Origin: Styela clava
Taxonomy: Eukaryota > Chordata > Ascidiacea > Stolidobranchia > Styelidae
DNA: 64,000 nt
Direction: 5' to 3'
Assembly (NCBI RefSeq): GCF_964204865.1
Contig: NC_135255.1
Coordinates: forward strand, 13,173,135 to 13,237,134
The position numbers and the translations under genes were made by a program. The notes under the pieces are model-generated. The model was given only the letters and a program-made list of their open reading frames with translations. It was not told the origin of the DNA and ran no database searches. Below, one piece after another: positions 11,405 to 24,417 of this stretch (position 1 is the first letter of the stretch; every line of letters begins with the position of its first letter).

Positions 11405-13273
11405 TTAAATTTGACAAAATACGCCATGTGTCACTACATCACCCGAGCCATCGTAATTTCCCATTCCGCCCCCTGGCGTGTTTGGGTCCACGAATACTTT
11501 TATGTCAATATTCACACGCTTAGCAAAATCAGTTCCAAGTTTTGGATATTCTCCAGCTATCCAGTTAGCATATGTTGCAACGTCACCATTGCGATATAGG
11601 ACGTCCCCGGTCTGAAAAAAGAAAACAAAGCATCACTACATAATTTTTTTCTATATCGTTTTACCCTTAAGCAAAACTACAGCTCTGAAAGGAAGATTGA
11701 GGAAAACAAGTCTGTACGCGAAGGTTGGATAGTTATTCAGAATAAAGGGAATGAATTATGTTCTCCAGTCGTCATTTAAAACTACATTCTTTGGGTCAAC
11801 ATATGCGGAGCACAAAGTATACGAAAAGGCGAAGCACCATGCACAATAATCAAGTAGTTTTCACTGAAGTCGTTACTTAAAAGACTCCGTGAGCATTATT
11901 AGATCCTAATTCACCACAAAAAAAATCTTACAAGTGGGTTAAATCTCATTCCAATCCAAACGTAAACATGTTCAGAATTTGACGGCATTTCTGAACGAAT
12001 TTTCACCAACATCTTATTGTAATGTTCTTGATTGTATACATTTGCAAGAAATCCACCCCTTTCTCTACAAATTGTTTTGGCATCAGTAAGCTTTATTAAA
12101 TCAGATTTTGTGTGAAGTTCCAACCAATAACACCCTTCGCCATGAATTACATGACAGTAACCTGACGTATATAAAAATATGAAGCATAAAAATATTGTGT
12201 AATCGTGATGGTGATTTCTGACATTCTATATATTTCTCAAAAAAAGAAAAAAATTTAAATTAACTTTCTCACTATGTGCTTATTGCAAAGTAACAGATGG
12301 CAAAATTGATTGCTTCAACTGTACAGTAAAATCGTGTCAATCACCAGCAAATTTACACATACTGCTAAGTATCATTCAAAAGCTCCGTTAATGATATAAG
12401 TATATATGTTGTGATGGCAACATTTTTATATGTTATTATATTCTGACTCGCCAAAAGGCAACATGTAAACTTGTGACTTCCATCCGACTGCGTTTAACCG
12501 CAATCCGCATCATAATCAACAATTAAGTGTGCAAGTATTTTGCCGCCATATTAACAGTGTATATCGGCAAACTGTTACTAGAAAAAAATGATCACATACT
12601 TTTTCCAAATTTCATTAAAGGCATAACTTCCGCTTTCAATTCCATCATCTCTTCAGCAAATATAGCTGTTATGTTTGCAGCAGTTTTAAGTTGGTTGGCA
12701 TATAATCTTGATTCCACATTAATGATCTCGGTCCGTAATTTCCCAATGGCTGAGTTTAAAACAACGCAACGTAACATAATGCACTAGTAAATGAATGTTG
12801 CGAAACATGATCTTTTGAAGGATAGTGATAACAATTATCAAAATATACAAAGCAAACGCGTTTAAACGCAAATAAAAGAAAGGACCAAGAAGCTGTTTAA
12901 TTATGCGACACAACACGACGTCAAGTTCCGTAAGATTTCAGGCCATTATGAGAATTGAGGGTTCAAATGCCGATCATTCGACCACTGCTTAATAGAAAAA
13001 GCTATGCGCTCGTGGGCCATAATCGAAAAAGAAATGTTTCGTATTGTGCAAAAATTTACCTTTTGTTATCTTTTCGTCTATTATCAGCATCATTTCGTTC
13101 TTGTTCGGTACTGGTAGATGGTAATTTGTTGTAGTATTGAGACCGGCACCACTCTGTAGAGATTCGACACTATCCACTTCCATGCATATTTTCTGTTTTG
13201 CACATGCCGGACTGTTAACAAATAGACATCCAAGAATGTAAAGTGATATAGAATAAAAACTCGTAGTCATCAT
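11405..13273 (-). CDS. secreted C-type lectin-domain protein (complete, four exons)
   Basis: Minus-strand exons 13273-13060, 12749-12600, 12161-11932 and 11611-11405 all have GT-AG ends and matching phases (1, 1, 0) and encode 266 aa. Exon 1 gives a signal peptide (MMTTSFYSISLYILGCLFVN). Exon 2 is a helical stalk, probably coiled coil. Exons 3-4 form the lectin domain from about residue 123: C124 and C132 (GEGCYW) look like the N-terminal cysteine pair of long-form domains, C153 (AKTIC) and C264 (VFCQI) the main disulfide, and VYVWIGM the conserved core. The inner cysteine pair is not seen, and the usual calcium/sugar motif EPN is EYP (219-221), with no WND, so calcium-dependent sugar binding is doubtful. 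Lectin-like domains of this type act in recognition outside the cell (family knowledge). The start may be either of the two adjacent ATGs. The 3' flank is part of the 2.8-kb duplication. Confidence 0.88.
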
Positions 13274-16074
13274 TCGAGCGAGGTTTCGACAATTACAAAA
13301 TATAGCCCACTTCTTTACAGAAATTATCTATATATATATATATATATAACTGTGACTATGTGATTTTATTTCTATAATAGATGTTTAAAACAAAATTGCT
13401 GGAAATACCCGAAAATGAGAAATCCGAATTGAACTACATATAGCCGAATGTGCCATTAAACAATATATAATTTGAGGCAATAATATCTTGCCTAGGGCAG
13501 AAACGGAAAGTACCACATTATAAACTATGGTATCATGAAGTAATATATACACATATTTCAGCAAACTTACAAGCGCACACGATTACAGCGATCATCGTTT
13601 TGAATTTACGTGAATGGATGGGTTACCCTTTAAATGGACTAGCCAGAATATTTATAATGCTCATTAATTACACATTAAAGTTTTCTTGGCGTGATTTTTC
13701 TGGTCAGGAGAATATTAACGTTATATCATCGGGAACAAAATAACTGAGAGATGTTTTGAGTTGAAACGAATTCTCCTCAAAATCACGTTTTGGCAGAGCG
13801 TGAACGTGAATATATATCATATCAGCATTAGATATTAGGGAATCGAATCGATTGCACTACTAACTTGTCAAAGCCCACAAAACAATATCACTAGTCTATA
13901 TATATATTGATACAAGAACACTGACCGTTGTCTTGGTCGATTACCTAATACTGATTACCTAATTCACATGACAAACAAGGCCGCTCAGCTGGGATGTTAT
14001 ACGTACATGGCTCTGAAACAGCGTTTACCAACCTTTTTTGGTCGCGGACTATTTTCTCACCGGCGAAAACCGTTGCGGACTCAAGGTGCGTTTATTGCAA
14101 CTGTACTCTGTGGGAAGAAGTAATGAAATCAAACACAACAGAATTTTAACGAATTTTAAAATCGGAAATTCGCTGCAATTACGCGTTCGTTAAAAGAGCC
14201 TACTTTTGAATCTGCTAACTTCAAACGCCCGCATTGGCAGACGTGCTTTCACTTGGATCTACTTCAACCTATGACAAAATAATCAATTACCGTCTGTACC
14301 ATTATGTTAGCAGGACTATTGAATAGTTTCGAAACAGCGTATTTGTCAGTTAATTTAAGAACTGTTCCAATAGTTACATTCTTAATACACGGTTATGTAA
14401 ATAACAAAGCGATGTTGGATTTTTGCTTTTTAGCAGCCTTCCAGTTTTTTTTCTGCAAGAAAACAGATAACTTGCGAGAACAACTTCTTTTACGGGAATG
14501 TAGTTTTACGAGGTACGTTAAACAAAGTGGTGTAATATTTTGGAATCAACAAAGTCTAAATGGTAGACAAAGAGCTATAGTGACATCACTAAGTTCGAAA
14601 CTATATGGGCCGAAGACATATTGAAAAATCAAAAGAGCAATGCTAAAAAACATATACACGAATGCCAAAGCGAAGTAGTAATCTTTACAGTACCGGTAGT
14701 CTGACCATCAGATCACTGAGATGTGATCTCGCAACCAGGGTACCGACAGCCAGACTGTCCTCGCTCTCGCTTCCCGAATTTCTGTCACGGTGATGATCAT
14801 GTGTTCAGTGAATCGACATACCAAATAATTCGAGTCACAAATGTAGTATCAAATATTTTACAGTATCGTCTATCTTCAGCTTATCAAAAACTACCGTCTT
14901 CGCTGACCAAGAGATCGGTGACACGCAAAGGGGAATGTTACAAGTAATATTCACGAAATCATCGCACAAAACTTCGAAGTGAGAAACGAATCTCGGCCTA
15001 CAGATGCTTTTAAATGAATAAAAGTAATAGCATTCTTGCAACAACCACAATTTTCAACCAATGAGAATTTAAAATCAATAAAATCATGACTACCACCAAC
15101 AACCACATCATACCAAACTATTCATAGATCCTCTTTATGTCCAATAAGTTGAATAAGGAACAGTCCTTTTTAAACAATATTGCAATATCTTTTTAATTTA
15201 CTTCAACTTGCCTTTCATATTAATGGGAATAAATCACGGCATCACGGAATTTACAAGTGGATCGTAATAAGCTGTTTTGCTCAAAAGAATGGTTTTTCAA
15301 TAAGACGACAAAAGGTGTAAAAGTTTTATAAGCAATTTAAAAATAAGTAGATATATTTGTAGATAAGTAGTCATTATTATTTTACAACATCACTCTCCGA
15401 CGAAAAGTTGGGATATGCCACTACACGTTTGTTCCATATATTAAAGCAATGTTTCCTATCAGTTGCGACCCGAAATTTAATTTTTTAGTAAATTTTATTT
15501 TAATATTTGGTATTGAAATGTTGCTTAATAGTACATGTTTATGTGGGAAGCATCACAGCAGCGTAAAAACTTGGCATCTATTTTGCCAAGTTAAGCCACG
15601 CTACGTTTTGGAAAACTCACCAATGTTTTGTTGCGATATGGAAGAATACAGTAAATTACTGAAAAATTTAAAAAAATTCTTGCGCAATTTATCAAAAAAA
15701 AAAATTTCTAAATTTGAAACATGAAACTAAAGTTTCACATTTTATTTCTCGCACGCCATAATGTGATTGACATAAATCAGACGTGATTTACGTATGGGCA
15801 AGGCTCAAGATATTTTATACACGTCTGCTAATGCCATGATGTAATGAACATAACATAAATTAGTCAGAATTTCCTCAAATCCTTTTTCTTATTCTTCGCC
15901 GGAGGCGTGGCAATTCGGTGAAAGTTTATATTTGGGTTTCCCACCGTTGTTTGTTGTATTGTGTAAAAAAATTTATAAAAAAGAATTTAAAATTTACCTC
16001 ATTGAACACTCTTTTTCTTTCACTCCAGGTAAGTAAGTAATGAAGTCGTGCACACTCAAAAAATGGCCTGTCTA
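13274..16074. other. long non-coding stretch upstream of the lectin gene
   Basis: Holds the lectin promoter presumably at its left edge, a (TA)n tract at about 13328-13348, and a hAT-like end at 14030. Other open frames here (for example 14304-14624 and 15449-15724) show no splice context, family or coding bias and are not called. Confidence 0.45.
14029..14090. mobile_element. solitary hAT-like left terminus
   Basis: CAGCGTTTACCAACC at 14029-14043 followed by TTTTTTGGTCGCGGAC matches the usual start of many animal hAT elements. No matching right end was found downstream, so this is a remnant or the rest has decayed. Confidence 0.5.
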
Positions 16075-16188
16075 TTAATTACTGTAAGGTATGGGATTTG
16101 GCAGGAACATAGAAAGGATGAGGTTCATAGTCATTGCTGTTTGAGTTACATCGTTGTTTGATAAAACTTCTGGATTTATTTTGTTGAT
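16075..16188 (-). CDS. possible terminal exon, unknown product
   Basis: On the minus strand an acceptor (TTTTAATACAG) precedes an open 114-bp stretch of 37 codons plus TAA. It starts INKINPEVLSNNDVTQTAMT and ends FLPNPIPYSN. The acceptor is good and the composition protein-like, but no upstream exon was found. It could be the last exon of an unrecognised gene or a chance frame. Confidence 0.2.
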   Translation of the reverse strand: MNKINPEVLSNNDVTQTAMTMNLILSMFLPNPIPYSN

Positions 16189-16583
16189 CTGTATTAAAAG
16201 TAAAAATTTGTATTAGAGGATGATTGTGTTATACAATTAATTACAAAGGATTAAAATCGAAAGAAGACTACTCATATATGTATATATATACAATTCTTAA
16301 GTCTTTTCAGTTTATGAAGTATCGAGACCGAAGACGACTTATGGGAAAGAGCATTTTGCTATACGGAAGGTAGCATTCTTGGAATTTTAATTTTCGACTT
16401 TGTTGGCGAGAAATTGTGAAAGAAACTAGAAATTTCATAAAGATCGGCGCGTTTTTCGTTGTTACCATGGAAACGAAACTTCAATCCGCACTTTCTATAA
16501 AACGCACATTACTAGGGTGATAGGATAATCCACGTGAAAAATTTCATCCAGATTGTTCCACCTGTTAAGACACTAAATCTAAA

Positions 16584-16617
16584 CAGACAGACAGATACAC
16601 AGACAGACAGACAGATT
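16584..16617. repeat. (CAGA)n microsatellite
   Basis: Imperfect CAGA run, at the end of a segment that resembles a dispersed repeat (from about 16440). A complementary TCTG run lies at 17139-17168 in opposite orientation. Confidence 0.8.
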
Positions 16618-17138
16618 GATGACGATTGATAATAAGGGTCTTATAGAGCGGAAATCCAATATATATAAACTTATATTTGCACCCGCCTGACCTATACCAA
16701 AATCGTGAAACCATTTCTATATATCCAAATGAGAAACGTGGACTTGAACTTTTATTTATTTAGAAGCCTGTGATAAATACAAATCTCTGAATTTTTTTTA
16801 TTGAATTGTTGAATAACAATGAATAATAGACTACGATTATGGCCAATATGAAATCATGCTGTCTCAAGATCCGAATGGGACCCGCGTTTTAAAAGCCCAG
16901 GATACAGACCAAAAACGTTTTGCAGAATCTATAGAAGTAAACCATAATAAAAAATTAAAAAAAATAACTGTACCTAGCACATCGCGAATTCATTATCAGA
17001 ACAAAACGATGCAATCGTGAATCAAAACAATAGGAATCGCTCAAAGTATGAATCGGAATTGGGGCGACTGAATTCTTCTGTACTGTCTGAAGAAGTTATT
17101 ACTTATCGATTTTAATCAGTAAGTATGTTGATAGGTAT

Positions 17139-17168
17139 TTGTCTGTCTGTATGTCTGTTTGTCTGTTA
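17139..17168. repeat. (TCTG)n microsatellite
   Basis: Imperfect TCTG run, inverted relative to the CAGA run about 520 bp to the left. The pair may mark ends of the same kind of dispersed repeat in opposite orientations. Confidence 0.75.
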
Positions 17169-20100
17169 GATGCACGCGATATCTCACGAAAACGAGATTA
17201 AATCTGCTCCCAATTTTGCATTTGCATTCATCTGATTTCGGACCAGAAGCCTATTGATTTTGGGCGAATTATGTCGTATAATTAGCGAGTTATCAATTAA
17301 TTAGTGATGGGACACAAGGTGTCACTATGGAGTAGGAGCGCTGTTTTGAGGGATCCCCTAACTTTCGATCGATAAGTCTTCGGTCTTTGACCGATATTTT
17401 CGTTTACTGTTCTAAACATTTTATGTCTTCAATATTCTAATGAAGTCAAATTGATGCATATCATAATTGTGTTTATTTTGTTATCTATATTTATCTGATA
17501 TTTTAGGCCAGAATGGAGCGAATTCCCAGTATCAGGTTAAGCCAATAAATATTCCAATTTATGAAAATAAACATATTTGAATAAAAACTTTAAAATTACA
17601 TTTGAACTGAAACAGTTTTGCAATACTATATTGAATAACTTTAGCCTCACGGCAGTCTTTCACGTAAATGAAAGAGAATGTCAAACAGTGACAAATCAAC
17701 TACCGTACATTAATACGCTCTCTATAGTTGTTGCTGTTGTGGTTTTGATTGAAATTGAATTTTTACAAATTCGTCAAATCAATGTTTTAGGCTTGCTTTT
17801 TACGCTGGCACAGATTCTAAAATATTCAGATTTATTATTTTAAAGTCAAGGGAAACGAAATTGAACAATTCGAACAAATAATATTTATACCTTTAAATTT
17901 GTGAAATTATTTTATTATAAAAGTTATGATTGCAAATCATGTTGTACAAAATGTCTACCGCACCTGCTAAGCAACGCAAATGTTTAGTGCGCTATATTTG
18001 AAATATCATTGCTAAATAGGTGAATGCGGTATTCTACATATTTTATCAATGACACTTTTGTTTAAGCGATATTCATCAACAATGCATAATATAGGAAAAA
18101 TTGAATGAATTTTAATCAATGGAGGTATTTTTCTCAATATATTGTTGCTTGAAAGATTTATTTTGGACTGTGGAAAGTACCAAAAATGAAAAAATATTTT
18201 CGAGTTATTGGGAAATACAACTGTCTCACTTTTAGTCGTGACTTAGTTATTGTACTTTGACAAGTCCGATTATGTTTCAAACACATAATAAATTTACTAG
18301 TGGTAATTGTTGTTTTATTACTAACATTTTAGTGTGCGAATGTGACCGTTCAAAAACTATCTATCCACTAACTACGCAATTCAGACTTTTCGTATTTTTC
18401 AATTTTTCAATATTACTCAAAATTACACATTTTTAAGAAGAGGAAGCCATATTAAACTATCTTAATTTATTTAACTTTTGAGTCTTAAGTCCCGGATGTA
18501 AATTTGAGAGATCAGACTGGCCCACAAATGTCTATTCTGGGTAGAGTACATGAAACGGTAACATGCTGAATATGTTATTTGCAAAATCTAGTTTTAAACA
18601 GATTCATAAACTGGAAAAATACCAAATTTTTCTCTCTACACTTTGTTTACATTATTCGTTTATTGTAAAACATATTGGAAAATATGAAAAATTCGCCGCG
18701 TTTGAACAGTTTCAAAATTCACTTGATTCTGATTGTAAGTGATTCGACACTCCTCCCACATTCAGTAAGTTTTTCTCGATTTTTTGAACGTGTACTTAAC
18801 GTAAAACGAATTTTATGTTCTTAGCCCGCAAAAGTGCTTTGTTGAAGATCAAAACTCGCGATTTTGGCTTGACGAAATGGAAGAGTATCGCCTCAGGGAC
18901 ATGAGAAATATCACGAGTTTCTGAATTTAGCAGTGGTATCTCAATTGACGTCCACGACAAAAAACGTCGTTGTAAGATTTTTCGCATCAAAATCAAATAA
19001 TTTTTGTCTTGTGTAGACTCTTGAGTGACATGTTTACGACTGTCACTATATGGGTAATTTGGAAAGTGTCGAAATAGCGTTATTTAGAAGGGGGATTTAG
19101 TTACCTTATTCATATTTTAGCCAATATTACTTATAAAAAACATATATATATATATATGTATATTATCAGACAGCTGTCAGTCAAGCGATTATCCCAGAAT
19201 AATATATTCAGCCATCTACATTAGTTCAATGTAGGATGCGTTTGTGTGTTATGCATAGATTCTGTTGTCGTAAAGAGATAGAAACATCTTGGATTAAATA
19301 ACCTTATCGACAACATCACCTATGATGTAGTAAATTAGGAAAACTTGGATAGGTTTCGATTCTTTTAAACACAATAATTCCTAACCTAACATTCAAAACC
19401 TTGTTCGCGCGTTTGAGAGAAATAATTTTCGTAGACAAATCAGGAAAGGAATTATCGACTTAAACGTAAACAGCGACAAAAGGTAATTAATCCGGTAAAT
19501 ATTTTAGTATTTCGAGTAAATTACAGTGACATTGAAACCCTAGGTAGAGGGGGTTAGTAAGCTTTTAGAGTTTTTGATTTGGTATTCTGTTTGAAACATT
19601 ATTTTCATAATTTAACAACGAGATTAATCATAACTTATTTGTATTTTTCTTCCAGTTTAATTGCGATTAATAATTTGTCAGAGACAAAAAGCAAGTGGGA
19701 AACTTATTGGACAGGACAGTGGTAAGAACTATTTTACATCTATATATAAAAATGTACGTCAAAATATTCAAGTACAATATAATTATGAAAATAATCATAT
19801 AACGGATAAATCCAATCAATAAAGTAACGGAAGTCATGTAAAACCGCGTTGAAGTTATGAACAATTTATATAATGATTGATATAAAATTAAACAAATATG
19901 CCAAATCAAAAAAGATCCATATATTTGCACAATGAATGCCAAATTGCGTCAATATCGGAAACAACCTCCGTGTCACTGCCCATTTATGTTCAACAATTTT
20001 AAAAACTAAAATTTTCTATTGATTATACAAGTGAAAGTAACTACGTTTAATAATATATTGGCCAGTTATTTTTATTGTTATATATTTTTAAATGTCGATG

Positions 20101-21327
20101 GTATCATTGTTAGTTTCAAATGAACTTATATGGTCATTAAAATCATGATGTATAATATTTAAAATAAGTGGTGAATTTTTTTGTAAATAAATATTTTAAG
20201 GTAATGTCCAAGTCCATATATTAAATATGTTAGCAAGGTTTTAATATCTCAACAACAAGCTTTGCAATCTTCATAATTTATATCATTTTTAAAAAACTAT
20301 TTTTTAATTGTATTTCTGAATACTTAATTAAACTAGCAAGAACTAGATAAATCTTGATCGGAAAAGTACAAATGTATAATATATACAATTACATGGCATA
20401 CGCTATTTTGAAAAATCAATCATTTGGACACTCCGTCGAAAATTTTGATTCTGTTACCGAAAAAAAGGTTTCAAGCCAATGTCGAAATACCTCAATGCAC
20501 GGAAATACCTCAGTGCAATATTGATTGAAACGCTATAGTAAAGTACAGGAAGTGTTACATTTTAAAATTTAAACTCGTATTAGTGGACACAGATTCGCAA
20601 TGAAGTTTTTATAAATTTAGTGTTTATATGTATTAGATAAGGGAATGCAGCGGTTTCCATATTTGTTCGAGTTGTTAACAAAAGAGTCTAATAAGTGCAA
20701 TGAAAAAAACAAGCACATTATTTAAAATGTGATCCACTAAAAATAGTATCATGCGGTGTCTCAATTTCCCAATACTTCCTTTCGGATAAACATGAAATTT
20801 CACTTAATATCTACGCTTTGAAACATAAAGATAGTGATGTTAAACAAATGCTATGTCAATTCTTTTTTCATCCAAAATTTTGTTTTACATCTGTTACTAC
20901 AAAGCATTTGTTTAAATTTCGAAAAATATAGCGTTAGCAAAAACACCTACAAATTTTGATCATTTTTCCCATTTAAACTTGATCCATATTAACATACTCA
21001 AAAATATGATAAATTTGAGATTAAATTTATTTATCGTTTTGCCGCAGTTCAAAAGAATCATACAAGTTCAGTTTACAAAAATTGGATTATATTTTTAAAC
21101 GAATGATAGATCAGCAGATTTAATCCGGAATAAGTTTACTAAATGCCAGCATGTCTGTCGAATTGAAAATGTCAAATTTTTAGCGTCACAGAGAATTCTG
21201 CGAAAGCAGCGGTCAATCAATGCCTAGCCAATAGTGCGTTTGGTATATGCTTCGATACGTTGCCAGTTATTACCTAATATAACTAACATATCGTGTATGA
21301 TTTCATATTTCATTTTCAGTTGTAGAT
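17169..21327. other. non-coding AT-rich stretch
   Basis: No exon chain or RNA gene recognised on either strand. A (TA)n tract lies at about 19142-19158. The short open frames at 17577-17843, 18796-18996 and 19667-19942 lack splice context or family resemblance. The right end must hold the promoter of the gene starting at 21328. Confidence 0.45.
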
Positions 21328-24300
21328 ATGAAGACGTCTGTTGTATCGGCGTGTTTTACTGTGCTTCTTGCACTTGTTTCAGCATCGGACTATCAGGTGA
21401 CTACTATGATTTCGTTTCTTTTTATGAATTTCACAATCTATTCTTACTAGATTGGTTTCTGAACTTTGGCATATATTCAGACAGCATTGTGCATGTAATG
21501 CAGAACTGAAGTAATATGTTAATGTACGATGGGAAGTATTCTAACGATGTTGAAACAACGATTCTTCAATTTTTTTAAATTTGATGAATAAACTTATTAG
21601 CTTTATTTGTATATGCACTTTGTCGTGAAAATACGCAACATGTTCGGTCTACGATAAGTCTGATTCTGATTGGTAATGGTTCAGTTGCAGTTGTTAGTTA
21701 GAGTTTGTAATATGAAAGTCATTTTTTTTTTGCAAAATCTTTTAATAACTTAGGTTTAAATCAATTTTCTGTACCAGGTTAAACAGGGTAAATTTATTGG
21801 AGAAAATTTTGATGATTACGAAAATACAGAATACGATTACGAAGGTTCAAATGTAGATTCTGAAAACATAACAGCAAGATTCGAAGAATTATCTGGGAAT
21901 GCCGATGGAGTTGAGGTATTAATCGTTAGATAGATTTTGATCAAAGAAAACGGTTTTTAATGCATAAAATTCTGCAAATATAAAAATTAATAAAAGTGTA
22001 TACTACTTAATATGTATTAGGTAAGGGTCACATTGCACCGCCATTTACTCACACCTTAAAATAGTATTTTAATGTTTCATTTTATCGAGACGTAATATGT
22101 TCGTAAAGTTCCATTCCAATTTTCATCAAAATCGAAAATATGTACACGAGGCAGTATATATAATATAGAGCGCGATGTCAAATCTTACTTTTTCTTTTTT
22201 ATAGATATTTATGAAAGCGCTAGAATTGGCGGTTATGGAAGGCGAGGAAACCGTGAAAATACCGATAGAGATTGATCCAGAAGAACACAATATTTCACTT
22301 CAAGTATATAACATTCATTTTCTTCATTCTCATATTCAAAATACGTTGTTTTGGAATACGTTTTCAAAAATATATTTTATCAAACGTTTCTTCATTCGAT
22401 TTGAAAGTGTTCTGGCGCAAAGCCCATTTATGCATTCGAACAAAAGGAATCTTTCTGGTTTGGAGTATTCTTCCATATTTTCTAGTATCCGAAATGAAGT
22501 TAGGTCTCACAACTAAGAAATCAGTCTGGCAATCGAAGTGGTTGTGATGGTCCTAATGGTGTTTGCTGTTGCAATCGGTTGAGGTGTACAGCACAGTTTT
22601 ACAAAACATTGTATATTACTAACAACTAAAAATTTACAATCAAACTAGTATTCCCATTTATATAATTTTAGGATGCTCTTGACCGATCAGAGCAATTTGT
22701 GACTGAACAATTGGATGAAGCCCAGAATCTAATCTCAAAACTCGGAAGCAAAATTGATGAAATGCAAATGAAGCATAAAGATGAAGGAATCTACACTGAC
22801 GATACAGAATCAGCAGATTCTAATCAAAGGTGGGATTCTAGAATATAAAACGTAATATTATAAGCTTTGTATTATCTTTCTACCTACATGTCCAATAATA
22901 AACCTCAAAATAGGAAACAGCATATGTTAATTTTAGCCGAATTACTTTTATCGATTCATTATATCAATATCTTCGTATTTTATTTTTTAGAAATTCTGAC
23001 GTGGAAATCCTGAATACACAGAAAAATGAAATTTTGGAAATCATCGAAGGTTTGACTGATGCGTTAGAAGATTTAAAAGAATTTCGAGGTAGTTTAGCTG
23101 TTGAGGATCTTTACAGTTACTATTATGATGAAGATCTTACCGAGGAATTTGACGAGGAGAACGATGACAGTTCCTGGAATTCAGAGGATTCTTCTGACTC
23201 AGATTTGGGCAAAAACGGCGTAATCTTGGTTGAAGAAAATAGTACCATGTCATCGACGGAATATGATAATTTGCCTGAGGTCAGTGATGGATTTGATACA
23301 TCGGAAGATGGCGAAGAAAACAACACACTGTCACAAATCGAAGAAGCTGAAATTGAGAAATATACTGAAATTGGTGAAATTGAAGAGTCAGACTCATCAG
23401 CAACGCCCAGCGCAAGCAACATTGTTTTAACGGAAGAGTTGAATAACACTATTGTCTTGTCCGATGGAGTCGGAGATAGTATTTCATTGTCTGAAAGCGT
23501 TGGGTTATCGGTTGATAGCAATGGGAACGCTGATTTAATGGCTGACGACGATGAAACATTGTCGTTGTCTACTTCTCCAGACGCATCAGAAAATAATGAA
23601 TTGAGAGTTGCTGACTTAGATGATCCATGGAACGGCCCAGTCGACGAGGCAGATAGTACAATTTCATCAATCGCCTCTTCGGACACAATGGATTGGATCA
23701 ATTATGAAAACGATGAAAAATTGAATTCATGGGTTTTCTCTACTGAGAACACATTGACAGGTAGTACAATTTCATCAATCGCCTCTTCGGACACAATGGA
23801 TTGGATCAATTATGAAAACGATGAAAAATTAAATTCATGGGTTTTCTCTACTGAGAACACATTGACAGGTAGTACAATTTCATCAATCGCCTCTTCGGAC
23901 ACAATGGATTGGATCAATTATGAAAACGATGAAAAATTGAATTCATGGGTTTTCTCTACTGAGAACACATTGACAACCGAAAACTGGAATGACCATAATG
24001 AATACGAAGATGAAAGAGGTATTAACTATGATGGGAACACCGACATTGACGATTACTCGTCATCAACGATTGCTGCAGGAATAGTTTCACCAATTTTCTT
24101 TATTCTTCTATCAATTTGTGCATGCGCACGTTATAGGCGGGTCAATACGTATCGACATCTTGTTATTCGTGCTACACCGGTACCTCCTCAAAAGAAAATA
24201 AGCATCAACAAACCCAAATCATACCAATCCGTTGTTACCGTGTGTGAAATTGCTCCAAAATGCAATATGGCAAGAGGTTCGCCAACTCCACCTGCCGCAA

Positions 24301-24398
24301 AACTACCATCGTACTTGAATGTCGTTTCTAACAAGATTGAAGCACCTCCGAAATACGTTGAAATAAAAAGTGATGCTAAAAATAACATGAAATTTTAA
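21328..24398 (+). CDS. acidic type I membrane protein with 36-residue repeats and PPKY tail; family unknown
   Basis: Exons 21328-21396, 21778-21915, 22205-22303, 22672-22829 and 22991-24398 join in phase (0, 0, 0, 2) and encode 623 aa; the fourth donor is GTGGGA, the others are ordinary. Exon 1 alone is the signal peptide (MKTSVVSACFTVLLALVSAS). Residues about 103-185 are helical and charged, likely coiled coil. The rest of the outside part is very rich in D, E, S and T and nearly lacks cysteine; YSYYYDEDLTEE could be tyrosine-sulfated. Three tandem 36-residue repeats start near residues 377, 413 and 449. One membrane segment follows (about 515-537, IAAGIVSPIFFILLSICA). The tail of about 85 residues is basic and proline-rich, with PPKY at 607-610, a WW-domain binding motif. 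I recognise no family. A role in adhesion or signalling at the surface is inference from the layout only. AATAAA at 24412-24417 follows the stop. Confidence 0.8.
23653..23976 (+). repeat. 108-bp coding tandem repeat, three copies
   Basis: The segment AGTACAATTTCATCAATCGC recurs at 23655, 23763 and 23871, exactly 108 bp apart. The copies are almost identical (one visible silent A/G change, AAATTA against AAATTG), so the array is recent or kept uniform by gene conversion. It encodes STISSIASSDTMDWINYEND plus 16 further residues each time. Confidence 0.95.
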
Positions 24399-24411
24399 AC
24401 TTTCCAAGCAT

Positions 24412-24417
24412 AATAAA
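24412..24417 (+). terminator. polyadenylation signal AATAAA
   Basis: AATAAA 14 bp after the stop codon of the acidic membrane protein gene, in the expected place for a short 3' UTR. Confidence 0.5.

Noticed and set aside
12955-12985. GGTTCAAATGCC, resembling a tRNA B box
   Set aside because: No A box or cloverleaf can be formed with the upstream sequence, and it lies in intron 1 of the lectin gene.
14304-14624. 106-codon frame near a hAT-like terminus, considered as a transposase piece
   Set aside because: No hAT transposase motif could be seen in any frame, and no right terminus was found.
23123-23701. 192-codon minus-strand frame
   Set aside because: Antisense shadow of the long last exon of the acidic membrane protein; serine-rich because it opposes D/E/S-rich codons.
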